From assembly GCA_000227525.2 (NCBI GenBank), contig AGIG01000017.1:1-64000 (forward strand): 64,000 nucleotides of DNA. Reading direction: 5' to 3'. Positions 42,325 through 51,066 of the stretch are shown one piece after another (the stretch's first letter is position 1; each line of letters begins with the position of its first letter). The notes beneath the pieces are model-generated. The model was given only the letters and a program-made list of their open reading frames with translations, was not told the origin of the DNA and ran no database searches. A program made the position numbers and the translations under genes. Source of the DNA: a gamma proteobacterium HIMB30. GTDB taxonomy: Bacteria > Pseudomonadota > Gammaproteobacteria > Pseudomonadales > Litorivicinaceae.

Positions 42325-42699
42325 GTGTTCGCTGTTTGGGGGCGCACTTTGGCTATTTCGCATACCGCGTCATGGATTATCGGGAGTCTCACGGCGTCGA
42401 GTATCGTGGTCAGTGGTTTGTTCGTGTATTCATTGAGAGACGGCTCCCCGTCAAATCCGTACAGTCGTGTTTCGACCTATTCGATCGTTCCTGACCTCTG
42501 GGTGTGTCGCAAAAATACCAATATCAGGGGCCACGAATACACCTATTCAGTGAATCTAAGGAATGGCTCGACGGGATCAGCGCGCCTTGCTTGTGAGGGC
42601 GTGAAACCACTCAACGTGAGCCCGATGGAACCGCGTGCTCGGATGGGTCCCAATGGGATCAGGCCGCCAATGATGCGTGTTGATCCAGACGCGAAGTAA
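42325..42699 (+). CDS. Hypothetical small membrane/exported protein
   Basis: This frame gives about 124 residues from GTG 42325. A hydrophobic stretch 'WIIGSLTASSIVVSGLFVYS' near the start could be a membrane segment or uncleaved signal. The rest has two Cys ('VCRKNTNIRGHEYTYSVNL', 'ARLACEGVKPLNVSP') and a Pro/Met/Arg-rich tail. No family is recognised. An overlapping frame (42282-42494) is similar in length over part of the region, so coding status is uncertain. Confidence 0.4.
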   Translation: MFAVWGRTLAISHTASWIIGSLTASSIVVSGLFVYSLRDGSPSNPYSRVSTYSIVPDLWVCRKNTNIRGHEYTYSVNLRNGSTGSARLACEGVKPLNVSPMEPRARMGPNGIRPPMMRVDPDAK

Positions 42700-42794
42700 C
42701 AGTCATTGATCGTCTCGGCACTATACGACTGATCGGCAGCTGGAATAGAATGTCAGCGGGCACGATTGAACTCCCCTTCTGCCATTGAGGTGTT

Positions 42795-43667
42795 ATGTAT
42801 TTAATCGCATTCGAGATCGATTCCGTTGAGGCTGTTAAGGAACTCAACACTGAGCATGGCTGGAAGAGCTGGAACTGGTCCACCGCAGTCCGCCTGATCA
42901 GGGACTACTTCGCGGGTTGTGTCGAAACTGCCCGACCAGGAATTTCTCCGAAGATCGAATTTCAAATTTTACACACTGACATCTCGATCGATCGGTGGTT
43001 TAAAGATGGTGAGCCAAGTATCTTCCGGTTGATCGATTATGTTGAGACACGATCTACATTCCGCAACAAAGTGTTGGATGATTGGTTCGATAACGCCCTG
43101 CGGAGGGATCAATATGTCTTGACGCTGCTTGCGACAGTCGGGGGTGACGTCAGCTACGACAAGCTTTGGGATCGGTTAATTGCGAACAGCTTGAAGTGGC
43201 GCGGGAATGTGTCTGTCGTCCAGCTACAGAGTGAGCAGATTGATTTGGCGACTCTTGATCGCGCGTCGAACAAGCTCCTGGGGACCGCTATTGGCGACCT
43301 AAGCTACCGGGTTGATCCTTTGAAGATCAACACTGACCGCCGCGAGACGCTGAGACAGGTCGAGTTTTTTGATCGAATTTTTACCGAGCTTCAAAAAAGA
43401 GAGGATCTCCGGAGACAGGCAGAAGCAGAAGCCACAGATGACGAGGGCGGAGACGAGACCTATACGATTCAGTTAATGGCAGTTAAGAATAAAGTAGCGG
43501 CCGCCAAAGTGATCGCTGACCAGTTTTCGATTCCGGTCTCAGAGGCGTTATCCTCTCTCAAGGAGTTACCCATCGTCTTGGCTGAGGGAGCCACGCAAGA
43601 GCAGGCCGACGGTTTCCAGTCCGCGCTCGAGGTTGCTCGTGCTGATGTTGAGTTGATTCGTGAGTGA
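42795..43667 (+). CDS. Unknown protein with L7/L12-like C-terminal domain
   Basis: The product has 290 residues, a good GAGGTG ribosome site, and no signal peptide. The first ~200 residues are unrecognised ('FEIDSVEAVKELNTEHGWKS', 'TLLATVGGDVSYDKLWDRLI'). An acidic linker (~residues 210-225) follows. The last ~60 residues read like the C-terminal domain of ribosomal protein L7/L12: 'KNKVAAAKVIADQFSIPVSE', 'ALSSLKELPIVLAEGATQEQ', 'ALEVARADVEL'. That domain has spread to non-ribosomal proteins, so a protein-binding role is possible. No function is proposed. Confidence 0.65.
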   Translation: MYLIAFEIDSVEAVKELNTEHGWKSWNWSTAVRLIRDYFAGCVETARPGISPKIEFQILHTDISIDRWFKDGEPSIFRLIDYVETRSTFRNKVLDDWFDNALRRDQYVLTLLATVGGDVSYDKLWDRLIANSLKWRGNVSVVQLQSEQIDLATLDRASNKLLGTAIGDLSYRVDPLKINTDRRETLRQVEFFDRIFTELQKREDLRRQAEAEATDDEGGDETYTIQLMAVKNKVAAAKVIADQFSIPVSEALSSLKELPIVLAEGATQEQADGFQSALEVARADVELIRE

Positions 43668-43677
43668 GGCTCGCTCG

Positions 43678-44499
43678 TTAGATACGCTTATCTTTTGAAC
43701 GTAGCTGCTCCATTTCAATGTTTCGAATCAGCCGTTCCAGCTCGTTGGCATTTTTCTCATCTTTCAAACTGAACGTGCCCCCGAGTCGCCAACCAGCTCC
43801 CTGCTTGGTTTGGTTGATCCAGATGCACTTGAAATCGAACTCTGCTTTGAACATATCCCAGATCAGGATTCCGGGCGTCGTCCCCTTGATCGCAATGCCG
43901 TAGTTAATGGGTTCTCTGAAAAGCCATAAGCCAATTCCGGCGTTCGAGATATCGCGTATTTCGACATCCACAAACTCTCCGTAACTTTCAAACTGGGCCT
44001 TGACGGTGCGGTGCATCCCGGGCGCGATTCGATATGCGGTCCGTCTCTGGACGTACGACATCTCGAACGGACAGTGGACCACATACACCCAGGATGAGTG
44101 TTTCTTTCCAGACTTGGAGACCAGTTCCTCGCCTTGTTCGACCCGAGTCACGATGCCGTCCCAAAATGATTTAACGCCGTCGACCATGCCATACATTTTG
44201 AATACGGTGCCTTCCTCAATTTGTTCGTGTGCACTGGCCTCCATTTGGTCGAGCTTGTATTCGCCGGTCTTACGATCGACGTCGACGATAATGGTGGAGT
44301 ACTCTTTTTTGGATTGGTCGATTTTCACCGCGACCATGGCCTTGGTCCGTGATGCCCGAACGATTTTACCGATCAACGCGGGTCGCTCCTCAAGAAAGAT
44401 CCACCCCCCTTCCTTAATCTTTCGGGCCTGCGCGCGCTCGATGTTGGCCGATTTGATGGGTTTTTTCGGCTCGGAAATCTTGCTGAGAATTTTTTTCAT
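43678..44499 (-). CDS. PilZ-domain c-di-GMP receptor, YcgR-like
   Basis: This 273-residue protein has an N-terminal YcgR-type beta domain (~60-150) and a C-terminal PilZ domain with the c-di-GMP motif 'QRRTAYRI' (RxxxR) and 'DISNAGIGLWL' (D/NxSxxG). YcgR proteins bind c-di-GMP and slow the flagellar motor. The first ~30 residues are Lys-rich. It is divergent from a diguanylate cyclase gene 43 nt away, so producer and receptor probably share regulation. Confidence 0.82.
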   Translation of the reverse strand: MKKILSKISEPKKPIKSANIERAQARKIKEGGWIFLEERPALIGKIVRASRTKAMVAVKIDQSKKEYSTIIVDVDRKTGEYKLDQMEASAHEQIEEGTVFKMYGMVDGVKSFWDGIVTRVEQGEELVSKSGKKHSSWVYVVHCPFEMSYVQRRTAYRIAPGMHRTVKAQFESYGEFVDVEIRDISNAGIGLWLFREPINYGIAIKGTTPGILIWDMFKAEFDFKCIWINQTKQGAGWRLGGTFSLKDEKNANELERLIRNIEMEQLRSKDKRI

Positions 44500-44542
44500 T
44501 GAAGACTGCTACTATAAGGTTTACTCACGCTAGGGCGGTAGT

Positions 44543-45292
44543 ATGCAACAATTTGATTGGGTCCGTTGGATCGATGACGTTTTTTTGGATGCGCAAACCC
44601 CACGATACGTGGTGGATACTCTGGTCAACTTTCTCGGCTTAGATCAAGCGACCGGCAGCAGAAACCAAATTACACATCTATGCGATGCGCATTTTTCAAC
44701 CGACGAGGCGGGTGGCGAAGTGATCGCCATCAAATTATCCGAGGCACGTCAAATTGTATTGGTCCCGAGGGATGCATCGACTTTGAGTGAGATCCAGTTA
44801 TTTGCTCATCTCGTGGATCTTGGTATTCAGCTTGCGCAGCGGCGACAGCAATTGATCACCGAGTCTCTCCTGGACCCATTGACTGGGCTCCTCAATCGCA
44901 GAGGGTGGGATGCGTATTTTGAGAGTCAGCGGGCCGTATCGGGTGTGATCGCATTTTTGGATATTGATGATTTTAAGGGCCTGAATCTAGAGATTGGTTA
45001 TCAATCAGCCGATGATCGACTCGCACGTTTTGGCCGAATTTTAAGAGACTCGGTCCGGGCGACCGATTGTGTGTGTCGCTGGGGTGGCGACGAATTTGTT
45101 ATTTTTTTCAGTGACGCGAACGAAGATGGTGTGAGATCACGCCTACAGGATGTCTCTCGACACAGTGAGGCGGTGATTGGTCGATCGTTTAGTTTTGGCG
45201 CAGTTGACTTGCCGCTCGATCGAATTGAGCGTGGAGCGTGGAGTCAAGCCATCAGTCGTGCTCAGCAGGCGATGCGAAAAGGGGATCGGTAG
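44543..45292 (+). CDS. Diguanylate cyclase (GGDEF domain)
   Basis: The 249-residue product makes c-di-GMP from GTP. About 115 N-terminal residues of unknown fold precede the GGDEF domain. 'LLDPLTGLLNRRGWDAYF' starts the domain, 'FLDIDDFKGLNLEIGYQSAD' binds metal and guanine, and the active site is 'CRWGGDEFVIFF'. An inhibitory-site RATD lies five residues before GGDEF, so product inhibition is expected. No membrane segment is seen. It is divergent from the PilZ protein. Confidence 0.9.
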   Translation: MQQFDWVRWIDDVFLDAQTPRYVVDTLVNFLGLDQATGSRNQITHLCDAHFSTDEAGGEVIAIKLSEARQIVLVPRDASTLSEIQLFAHLVDLGIQLAQRRQQLITESLLDPLTGLLNRRGWDAYFESQRAVSGVIAFLDIDDFKGLNLEIGYQSADDRLARFGRILRDSVRATDCVCRWGGDEFVIFFSDANEDGVRSRLQDVSRHSEAVIGRSFSFGAVDLPLDRIERGAWSQAISRAQQAMRKGDR

Positions 45293-45341
45293 AGGGCCGA
45301 GTTAGGCGTCCGTCTGGGGTCGCGTGCAATGCAAACGGGTG

Positions 45342-45905
45342 CTACGATTGTTGGTCGTTTGAGGACGTTTTGTCGCTATCCTCCTCAACAATTTCCTGCG
45401 AGAAGATGACCTTGTGATAGAGGCCCTCTTGGAGTTGGGTGATCGGAATATTCCCCTCGATCTTCTTCAATCTCGGAATCAGCGCGGCGAGCTCGGGGAA
45501 AGGTGACCCCAAAATCTTATCGACCACTTGCTGGTCACTCATTGGAATCAGCGCTTCACGTTTCATGCGAAACAGGTCACGCACGTTTCGACGGGTTCTT
45601 TTGAGGTAGGCGCCTGCCTCTGGGTGAAATTCCCCCGGTAGTAACTCGATTTTATCGTAGAGGTTCGAAATGAGTCCGTATTCTGCGAGGAATTTTTCGC
45701 GGGTTTGTTCTAGAAGCGCAAGGGTCTGGCACATCTGGATCTGATTGATCGCGTCGTCCTTGATTCGATCGGTATCCTCAATAAACCGATCGAAAGTGAG
45801 CAAGGGTTTTTGATACAGCACTTTGTACTCGCCCATGAGCAACGCGGCGATAATTGCGTAGCCGACGATCCATGTTGCGTAGAGTACGAGTAGCTCAGTG
45901 GGCAT
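45342..45905 (-). CDS. Hypothetical membrane-anchored protein
   Basis: The product has 187 residues. One N-terminal transmembrane segment (about 5-26, 'LLVLYATWIVGYAIIAALLM') is followed by a long, charged, helical cytoplasmic part ('MCQTLALLEQTREKFLAEYG', 'AYLKRTRRNVRDLFRMKREA') and an acidic tail. I do not recognise the family. It is convergent with the diguanylate cyclase and could belong to the same signalling context, but nothing proves it. Confidence 0.65.
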   Translation of the reverse strand: MPTELLVLYATWIVGYAIIAALLMGEYKVLYQKPLLTFDRFIEDTDRIKDDAINQIQMCQTLALLEQTREKFLAEYGLISNLYDKIELLPGEFHPEAGAYLKRTRRNVRDLFRMKREALIPMSDQQVVDKILGSPFPELAALIPRLKKIEGNIPITQLQEGLYHKVIFSQEIVEEDSDKTSSNDQQS

Positions 45906-46060
45906 GACGACACCTGTCGATCGCTGCGTCGGATTCAGATTCCGGCAGCCTCTGATTGATTGCTGTATGTTTTACACAGACTCTTATCGGCCTAAGCTAG
46001 TTGATTGTTAGCGATTTTTCCACCACAGTCCGGGATGAGGTGGAAATAAGGTTTCGGATC

Positions 46061-46264
46061 ATGCTGGTGCACTGGGTGTTAATTGCCTTTGTTTATTCCT
46101 CGGGCGATCTCGTTGCCTCGACAAAAACAGAGACCTATCCGTTGGACTATGGAGCGGTTTTTTCGACGCAGGATAGTTGTGACAGATGGGCGAGGGAAAA
46201 GCTTTCTGATATCAAGCGGATCGAATCATTTGTGTGTTTACCTCGGCCTGCCTACCGGAATTGA
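46061..46264 (+). CDS. Small exported hypothetical protein
   Basis: From the ATG at 46061 this gives 67 residues with a short hydrophobic start ('LVHWVLIAFVYSSGDLVA') like a signal peptide. A small domain follows with two Cys: 'FSTQDSCDRWAREKLSDIKR' and 'FVCLPRPAYR'. The paired-Cys pattern resembles small secreted proteins held by one disulfide. The frame also runs upstream to 46001. No family is assigned. Confidence 0.45.
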   Translation: MLVHWVLIAFVYSSGDLVASTKTETYPLDYGAVFSTQDSCDRWAREKLSDIKRIESFVCLPRPAYRN

Positions 46265-46571
46265 TGGCACTCATTCAGTTGGCGAACTGATCTGACCGTC
46301 CATGGTGAAAATTTGCTACCCGGGGTCTTGGGATCTACGTCAGCTCCTCGATATATGTCGCCCGAAATAGTGCTATTTATTCGATGCGGCGCCGCGATTG
46401 ATTCTGTGCGTTTTGTTTCATTTAACAAGAAAGCGAACAAAAAAGCCGGGTGAAAGTCTTGGTTTTTGGTTAATATTTCGCCGCAGCTTGAATGGACATG
46501 AGTTTGCCTTCAAATATTGACGGGGAAATGCCCTGAAATCACTACATGATCGGAACATTGGAGATCAAAAA
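46265..46571 (+). other. Intergenic region upstream of TRAP operon
   Basis: This 307-nt stretch has no supported gene. It should contain the dctP promoter. A GGAG ribosome site lies just before the ATG (around 46,560). No clear operator was identified and no regulator gene is adjacent. Confidence 0.5.
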
Positions 46572-47561
46572 ATGAAAAAAATTATCGGAACCCTCACGGC
46601 TGTTGCCTTTGCTGTTGGTGCCACCGCATCATTTGCTGCATGTGATGCAGGCGAGCGTGTTGTTAAATTATCACACGTAACGGGCGGAACAACGCACCCT
46701 AAGGTTGTTGCTGCGAATAACCTGGCAGAGCGCGTAAATAAAGAGCTTAACGGCAAGATGTGTGTTGAGGTGTATCCAAACAGTACACTCTTCGGTGACT
46801 CAAAAGAACTTGAGGCACTTTTGCTTGGTGATGTGCAGTTGCTCGCACCGTCACTCTCAAAATTTGGTTCATACACCAAGAAGTACGGCGTGTTCGATCT
46901 CCCGTTTATCTTTAAGGACATGGACGCGGCGATGGCATTCACAGCGTCTAAGACAGGCAAAGAGTTGTTGAATGCAATGGAGGACGTTGGATTCGTGGGC
47001 CTTGGTTACTGGATGAGCGGCATGAAGTACTTCTCTGCAAACAAGCCGCTGATTGCTCCAACCGATGCGAACGGTCTTAAATTCCGGGTTCAGAACTCTG
47101 ACGTGGCAAAAGCAATGATCGCTGCCATGGGTGGTTCACCACAGCCAATGGCGTTTAAAGAGGTCTATGGTGCGCTGCAAACTGGCGTCGTTGATGGTCA
47201 GGAGAACACATGGTCAAACATCTACACCAAGAAGTTCTTTGAGGTTCAGGACAGTACGACTCAAACAAGCCATCAGTTGCTTGCGTACTTGTTCATGACG
47301 TCGAAAGAGTTCTTAGATAGCCTTGATGCAGACACACGGGCGAAGTTCATCCAAATTGCTGATGAGGTGACAGTTGCTGCGAATACGTCAGTCAAAGATA
47401 AGGAAGAAACCAACCGTCAAAACATCCTTAAGGCGGGCGGAAAAATCAACGAATTGACTCCTGCACAGCGTAAGCAGTGGGTTGACGCGATGAAGCCAGT
47501 CTGGAAAAAGTTTGAGTCAGATATCGGTGCAGACATTATCGCTGCTGCCGCTGCGTCTTAA
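46572..47561 (+). CDS. dctP: TRAP transporter substrate-binding protein DctP
   Basis: This periplasmic binding protein for an organic acid has 329 residues. A signal peptide (about 1-22, ending ATASFA) is followed by 'VVKLSHVTGGTTHPKVVAAN'. The DctP core 'LKFRVQNSDVAKAMIAAMGG' (substrate Arg) and 'VYGALQTGVVDGQENTWSNI' are diagnostic. It is the first gene of dctP-dctQ-dctM. A hairpin follows its stop, a common way to keep the binding protein in excess over the membrane subunits. The downstream dehydrogenase suggests a C4-dicarboxylate such as malate or tartrate. Confidence 0.93.
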   Translation: MKKIIGTLTAVAFAVGATASFAACDAGERVVKLSHVTGGTTHPKVVAANNLAERVNKELNGKMCVEVYPNSTLFGDSKELEALLLGDVQLLAPSLSKFGSYTKKYGVFDLPFIFKDMDAAMAFTASKTGKELLNAMEDVGFVGLGYWMSGMKYFSANKPLIAPTDANGLKFRVQNSDVAKAMIAAMGGSPQPMAFKEVYGALQTGVVDGQENTWSNIYTKKFFEVQDSTTQTSHQLLAYLFMTSKEFLDSLDADTRAKFIQIADEVTVAANTSVKDKEETNRQNILKAGGKINELTPAQRKQWVDAMKPVWKKFESDIGADIIAAAAAS

Positions 47562-47583
47562 TCGATTATCCAAATAGGTCACC

Positions 47584-47610
47584 AAAAGGGGGATGCGTCC
47601 CCCTTTTGTT
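47584..47610 (+). terminator. Hairpin between dctP and dctQ
   Basis: AAAAGGGGGA, loop TGCG, TCCCCCTTTT forms a perfect 10-bp stem ending in a T-rich run, 22 nt after the dctP stop. It lies inside the operon, so it probably acts as a partial terminator or 3'-end protector for dctP mRNA. Confidence 0.82.
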
Positions 47611-47631
47611 CGTTTTGAAGAGGGTTCAAGG

Positions 47632-48312
47632 ATGTCCGGGTATACGCCTCATCTTTTGTTACTAGGGATGGTGATTTTGCTCTTTATCTGGGAGCGTCTT
47701 TCACCCAAAGCGGTCGATAAGCTCGAGGACAATCTATTAGTCCTTTTGATGGTGTTGTTGACTGTTGTCTCTTTTGGGCAGGTGATCGCTCGGTATGGCT
47801 TCAACACCGGTTGGTCTGCCGCTCTTGAATTCACCATGGTGACATTCTCATGGCTTATTTTGGTGGGGATGAGTTATGGCATCAAACGAAGCTCACATTT
47901 GGGCGTTGATATTTTAGTTAAAGCTGTTCCGAAGCCAATCGCTAAATGGCTTGCGATCTTTGGTGCGGGAACTGGCTTGGTTTACGGTTTGATTTTGCTT
48001 GATGCCGCTTGGCTTCAGGCTGTTGGGGTTGAGACCCGGTCCGGTGCGATTGAGTACTGGGCAAAAATGTACAAAGTGAATATCGGTACAGAGGAACTTC
48101 GCTGGCCCGTCTGGGTTCAGGAAACCTTCGGTGTGAAAGACCGTGTGCAACGATGGTTGGTGCTGATCATCCTGCCAATCAGTTTGGCGCTTTTATCGTT
48201 CAGAAGCCTGCAGGCTATGGTCGAAATTTACCGTGGTGAGCGCGATATGGTCATCGCCGGTCACGAGGCTGAAGAGCTCGTGAACGAAAACAAAGACGCT
48301 TTGAAGGACTAA
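47632..48312 (+). CDS. dctQ: TRAP transporter small membrane subunit DctQ
   Basis: This 226-residue membrane protein has four hydrophobic helices, including 'LLVLLMVLLTVVSFGQVIAR' and 'EFTMVTFSWLILVGMSYGIK'. It is longer than a usual DctQ (~160-180) because of a loop of about 50 residues between helices 3 and 4 ('SGAIEYWAKMYKVNIGTEEL'). The ATG at 47632 has AAGG upstream; a longer frame starting at 47593 overlaps the dctP hairpin. dctM follows after 6 nt. Confidence 0.9.
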   Translation: MSGYTPHLLLLGMVILLFIWERLSPKAVDKLEDNLLVLLMVLLTVVSFGQVIARYGFNTGWSAALEFTMVTFSWLILVGMSYGIKRSSHLGVDILVKAVPKPIAKWLAIFGAGTGLVYGLILLDAAWLQAVGVETRSGAIEYWAKMYKVNIGTEELRWPVWVQETFGVKDRVQRWLVLIILPISLALLSFRSLQAMVEIYRGERDMVIAGHEAEELVNENKDALKD

Positions 48313-48318
48313 TACAGC

Positions 48319-49938
48319 ATGGAAACGTTGATTCTTTTTGCCATGGTCCTCGGCTTTTTGTTTGTCGGGGTCCCTGTCGGACTGTCGCTCGGTTTATCAT
48401 CGATTCTGTACGTTGCTCTTTTCACGACCGAATCACTGTCGTCGGTTGCGATTTCACTGTTCGGTGTTGGTACGCACTACACCTTGCTTGCGATCCCATT
48501 CTTTATTTTGGCATCGAGCTTCATGTCGACTGGTGGTGTGGCCAAGCGACTGATTCGTTTTGCGATCGCGGCGGTTGGTCATTTTCGAGGTGGTCTCGCG
48601 ATGGCCTCAGTGCTTGCGTGCATGATGTTCGCGGCACTGTCAGGTTCGTCACCGGCGACTGTCGTCGCCATCGGCACCATCGCGATCGCCGGGATGCGTC
48701 AGGTTGGCTATTCCAAAGAGTTTGCATCAGGGATTATTGCAAACGCTGGCACCTTGGGTATTTTGATTCCGCCATCGATCGTCATGGTGGTGTACGCAGC
48801 GTCCGTTGATGTGTCTGTTGGCCGGATGTTCCTCGCGGGTGTGATCCCTGGCGCTCTCGCCGGATTGATGCTGATGCTCGCGATCTACATTGTTGCGCGT
48901 TACAAGAACCTTCCGGCTGAAGACTGGAAAGGAATGGGTGAGCTGGTCGCCGGTGGTAAGGATGCGTTTTGGGGGCTGTTTCTCATTGTGATCATCATGG
49001 GTGGTATCTATGGTGGCGTCTTTACACCAACCGAGGCTGCGGCTGCCGCCGCTGTCTATTCCGCATTTGTGGCGTTGTTTGTGTACCGCGATATGGGGCC
49101 ATTCAAGGACGAGCCCTGGGTTCGCGACACGGACTCACGTGATGCAGTCGTTGGATTTAAAGCGACCGTTTACGGGATTACGTTTTTATTAGTGTGCCTG
49201 ATCCTTTCTTTCTTCGCGCTGTCTGATGTGGAAGGAGTCACTTTAGGTGGAAGATTCCGGTGGTCGTTGATCGCTTCAGTCGCTTTGATGGTTGTTTATC
49301 TCCTCTGGCGAGGTCAGACCACGAACCCTGGTCGGATGCTCTCACTGGTGAATCAGGGGATTGTGATCTGGGGACGTAACTTTGCGGTGATGGCAAAAGG
49401 CTTCTTCCCGGCACTGGGCGGTGAAGAAACCAAACGTGTGATCTTGGATGCGACCAAAACCACCGTGATGCTGATGTTCATCATTGCCAACGCACTGTTG
49501 TTCGCGCACACATTGGCAGCCGAGCGGATTCCACAAACAATCACGGAATGGATGTTGGGTGCAGGATTTAACTGGTTCACATTCCTGATTGCGGTAAATA
49601 TTTTGTTGCTACTCGGTGGCCAGTTCATGGAGCCGTCTGGTCTTCTACTGATCGTCGCACCGGTGGTGTTCCCAATCGCGATGGAGCTCGGTATCGACCC
49701 GATTCACTTAGGGATCATTATGGTTGTGAACATGGAGATTGGGATGATTACACCGCCGATCGGTCTCAATCTCTTCGTCACCTCTGGGATCACTGGCATG
49801 AGTCTCGCTCGAGTCGTGAAGGCGGCCGCGCCATTTGTGGCGGTCCTGTTCGTGTTCCTGATTTTAGTGACCTATATCCCTTGGCTCTCAACTTGGTTAC
49901 CGACCTTAGTGATGGGGCCGGAGATCATTGCAAAATAA
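48319..49938 (+). CDS. dctM: TRAP transporter large membrane subunit DctM, enlarged
   Basis: This is the transport channel subunit, 539 residues against ~430 for most DctM. The N-terminal half has 'LAIPFFILASSFMSTGGVAK', 'SGSSPATVVAIGTIAIAGMR' and 'ANAGTLGILIPPSIVMVVYA'; the C-terminal part has 'GQFMEPSGLLLIVAPVVFPI' and 'MEIGMITPPIGLNLFVTSGI'. About 110 extra residues (nt ~49,100-49,430) lie in the middle with two further hydrophobic helices. The matching enlargement in DctQ suggests the two insertions contact each other. Confidence 0.92.
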   Translation: METLILFAMVLGFLFVGVPVGLSLGLSSILYVALFTTESLSSVAISLFGVGTHYTLLAIPFFILASSFMSTGGVAKRLIRFAIAAVGHFRGGLAMASVLACMMFAALSGSSPATVVAIGTIAIAGMRQVGYSKEFASGIIANAGTLGILIPPSIVMVVYAASVDVSVGRMFLAGVIPGALAGLMLMLAIYIVARYKNLPAEDWKGMGELVAGGKDAFWGLFLIVIIMGGIYGGVFTPTEAAAAAAVYSAFVALFVYRDMGPFKDEPWVRDTDSRDAVVGFKATVYGITFLLVCLILSFFALSDVEGVTLGGRFRWSLIASVALMVVYLLWRGQTTNPGRMLSLVNQGIVIWGRNFAVMAKGFFPALGGEETKRVILDATKTTVMLMFIIANALLFAHTLAAERIPQTITEWMLGAGFNWFTFLIAVNILLLLGGQFMEPSGLLLIVAPVVFPIAMELGIDPIHLGIIMVVNMEIGMITPPIGLNLFVTSGITGMSLARVVKAAAPFVAVLFVFLILVTYIPWLSTWLPTLVMGPEIIAK

Positions 49939-49955
49939 GATCCCTGACCGGAGTT

Positions 49956-49985
49956 GGCATGATTTATCATGCCGGCTTCGTTTTT
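49956..49985 (+). terminator. Hairpin after dctM
   Basis: GGCATGA, loop TTTA, TCATGCC forms a 7-bp stem. A T-run follows five bases later (CGTTTTT). It sits 14 nt before the dehydrogenase start, so it may attenuate rather than stop transcription. Confidence 0.6.
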
Positions 49986-49998
49986 GATGAGGTGACCC

Positions 49999-51063
49999 AT
50001 GAGTTCATATCGAATCGCTGTTTTGGCCGGTGATGGTATTGGCAAGGAAGTGATGCCTGAAGGTATCCGGGTGTTGGATGCTGTTGCTCGCAAACATCAA
50101 CTGAATCTGACATTCGATCACTTCGATTTTGCGTCCTGCGATTACTATCTCGAACACGGTCAGATGATGCCGGACAATTGGAAAGAGATCATGATGGATT
50201 ACGATGCAATCTATTATGGTGCTGTTGGGTGGCCGGAGACAGTTCCCGATCATGTATCGCTTTGGGGTTCATTGATTCAATTCCGTCGTCAGTTCGAACA
50301 GTATGTCTGTCTGCGTCCTGTGAAACTGATGCCGGGTGTGCCATCGCCTTTGGCGAATCGGCAGGTGGGTGATATCGATTTTTACGTGGTGCGTGAAAAT
50401 AGTGAAGGCGAGTACTCAAGTGTTGGCGGACTCATGAATGAAGGCACCGAGCACGAGTTTGCGTTACAGGAATCGGTGTTTACGCGTCGCGGCGTTGACC
50501 GGATCATGAAGTACGCTTTTGAACTTGCGAAAACACGCAAGAGAAAGCACGTGACGTCGGCAACAAAATCGAATGGTATCTCGATTTCGATGCCCTATTG
50601 GGATCGCCGTTTCGAAGAGATTTCAAAACAGTATCCCGATTGCACAACCGATAAATACCACATCGATATTTTGACAGCGCACTTTGTCATGAACCCAGAT
50701 CGTTTCGATGTTGTTGTGGCGTCAAATCTGTTTGGGGATATCTTGTCTGATTTGGGCCCTGCGTGCACGGGAACAATCGGTATCGCGCCATCTGCCAATA
50801 TCAATCCAGAGCGTCACTTCCCATCACTCTTTGAACCAGTGCATGGCTCAGCGCCTGATATCTACGGTCAAAACATCGCAAACCCAATCGGGATGATCTG
50901 GAGTGGGGCGATGATGCTCGATCATTTAGGTGAAGATGCGGCTTCGGCAGACATCATGACCGCGATCGAGGCCGTGTTAGAGACAGGCCCTCGCACACCG
51001 GATATGAAAGGCTCGGCCAATACACAAGAGGTTGGCCAAGCGATTGCTCAGGCGATCGCGTAG
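49999..51063 (+). CDS. D-malate/tartrate dehydrogenase (DmlA/TtuC type)
   Basis: This 354-residue NAD-dependent beta-decarboxylating dehydrogenase belongs to the isopropylmalate dehydrogenase family. 'IAVLAGDGIGKEVMPEGIRV' opens it. The DmlA/TtuC-specific segment 'VSLWGSLIQFRRQFEQYVCL' replaces the leuB loop. 'VVASNLFGDILSDLGP' gives metal-binding Asp residues, and 'EPVHGSAPDIYGQNIANPIG' is the NAD region. It follows the TRAP genes and would convert imported D-malate to pyruvate, or tartrate to its decarboxylation products. Which acid is used cannot be told from the sequence. Confidence 0.88.
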   Translation: MSSYRIAVLAGDGIGKEVMPEGIRVLDAVARKHQLNLTFDHFDFASCDYYLEHGQMMPDNWKEIMMDYDAIYYGAVGWPETVPDHVSLWGSLIQFRRQFEQYVCLRPVKLMPGVPSPLANRQVGDIDFYVVRENSEGEYSSVGGLMNEGTEHEFALQESVFTRRGVDRIMKYAFELAKTRKRKHVTSATKSNGISISMPYWDRRFEEISKQYPDCTTDKYHIDILTAHFVMNPDRFDVVVASNLFGDILSDLGPACTGTIGIAPSANINPERHFPSLFEPVHGSAPDIYGQNIANPIGMIWSGAMMLDHLGEDAASADIMTAIEAVLETGPRTPDMKGSANTQEVGQAIAQAIA

Positions 51064-51066
51064 TCG

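Noticed and set aside
42282-42494. 70-codon frame overlapping the hypothetical gene at 42325
   Set aside because: It is composition-driven, lacks a ribosome site and shows no domain-like pattern; the other frame has a membrane segment and is longer.
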